A stretch of DNA of 64,000 bases, taken from Liolophura sinensis. Taxonomy: Eukaryota > Mollusca > Polyplacophora > Chitonida > Chitonidae. Positions 63,744 through 64,000 of the stretch are shown one piece after another (within the stretch, counting starts at the first letter, position 1; every line of letters begins with the position of its first letter). The stretch is from positions 13,461,501-13,525,500 of the forward strand of contig NC_088303.1 of the NCBI RefSeq assembly GCF_032854445.1, given 5' to 3'. The notes under the pieces are model-generated. The model ran no database searches and was not told the origin of the DNA. It saw only the letters and a list, made by a program, of their open reading frames with translations. The translations under genes and the position numbers were made by a program.

Positions 63744-64000
63744 ATCACATATGTTGCCTGAGGTTCCAGCATAAAACAAAACAGACATCAGTTGGGCTTC
63801 TCGATTCAAACTTTTCAACGGTTCAAATTTTATTGAAACAGTGTTTTACCAGTGCAGATTTGAACATCTTTTACATGCGCATAATTTAGAGATTTAAGTA
63901 ACACCAAACATTAGGATGACATTAGTTATAAAGTTTTGTGATATTTTTCTGCTTTGCCAGATATGGCCACGAGATATGGGTTATAGGTTCTAGTTGGTAG

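Overview
The window is nuclear DNA of an invertebrate animal. It is AT-rich, its genes are split into short exons with GT-AG introns, and there are no bacterial-type operons. A tRNA-headed SINE is scattered throughout; its conserved 3' tail reads as TAAGTGAAATATTCTTGAG, then a CGGCGTAAAACACC block, then ATCAAATAAAT. Together with protein sequences that are clearly animal but far from vertebrate, this points to a lophotrochozoan, most likely a mollusc (inference; no species can be named). Most apparent open reading frames are noise from introns, SINEs and tandem repeats; the real coding content is in small exons that I joined by splice sites and protein similarity.

Layout. (1) 2-1133, plus strand: the last three coding exons of a protein with an acidic C-terminus that I cannot name. 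(2) 1134-13150: intergenic or unassigned DNA with a recently duplicated 444-bp unit whose second copy is split by 2.1 kb of minisatellite, a run of SINEs, and MITE-like elements. (3) 13337-21743, plus: a complete ten-exon gene for a type I (class A) J-domain co-chaperone, DNAJA2-like, 411 aa, ending in the CaaX motif CAHQ. Its long 3' UTR ends near 23.64 kb. (4) 24883-42380, minus: a sixteen-exon prolidase gene (PEPD, Xaa-Pro dipeptidase). All five metal ligands are present, but one exon carries a 1-nt insertion that breaks the frame. Its introns hold SINEs, a degraded DUF3504/tyrosine-recombinase-like sequence, a foldback repeat and several minisatellites. One minisatellite is built from the gene's own exon end plus 5' splice site. 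(5) 46805-62637, minus: a twelve-exon DEF8-like gene (C1-type zinc finger plus Rubicon-homology/DUF4206 domain), 683 aa, with a long acidic N-terminal extension and one GC-AG intron. (6) 62638-64000: probable 5' UTR/upstream region of DEF8 with a SINE tail and a small inverted-repeat element.

The genes do not form a pathway: a chaperone partner of Hsp70, a cytosolic dipeptidase and a lysosome/Rab7-type trafficking protein are simply neighbours. DNAJA2 and PEPD converge (about 1.2 kb between ends); DEF8 and PEPD run head-to-tail. The most unusual signal is that two genes (PEPD at 27.2-27.9 kb and DEF8 at 46.3-46.85 kb) each sit against a tandem array whose repeat unit is a copy of the adjacent coding-exon end. 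The array spans a splice donor in PEPD and the stop codon in DEF8.
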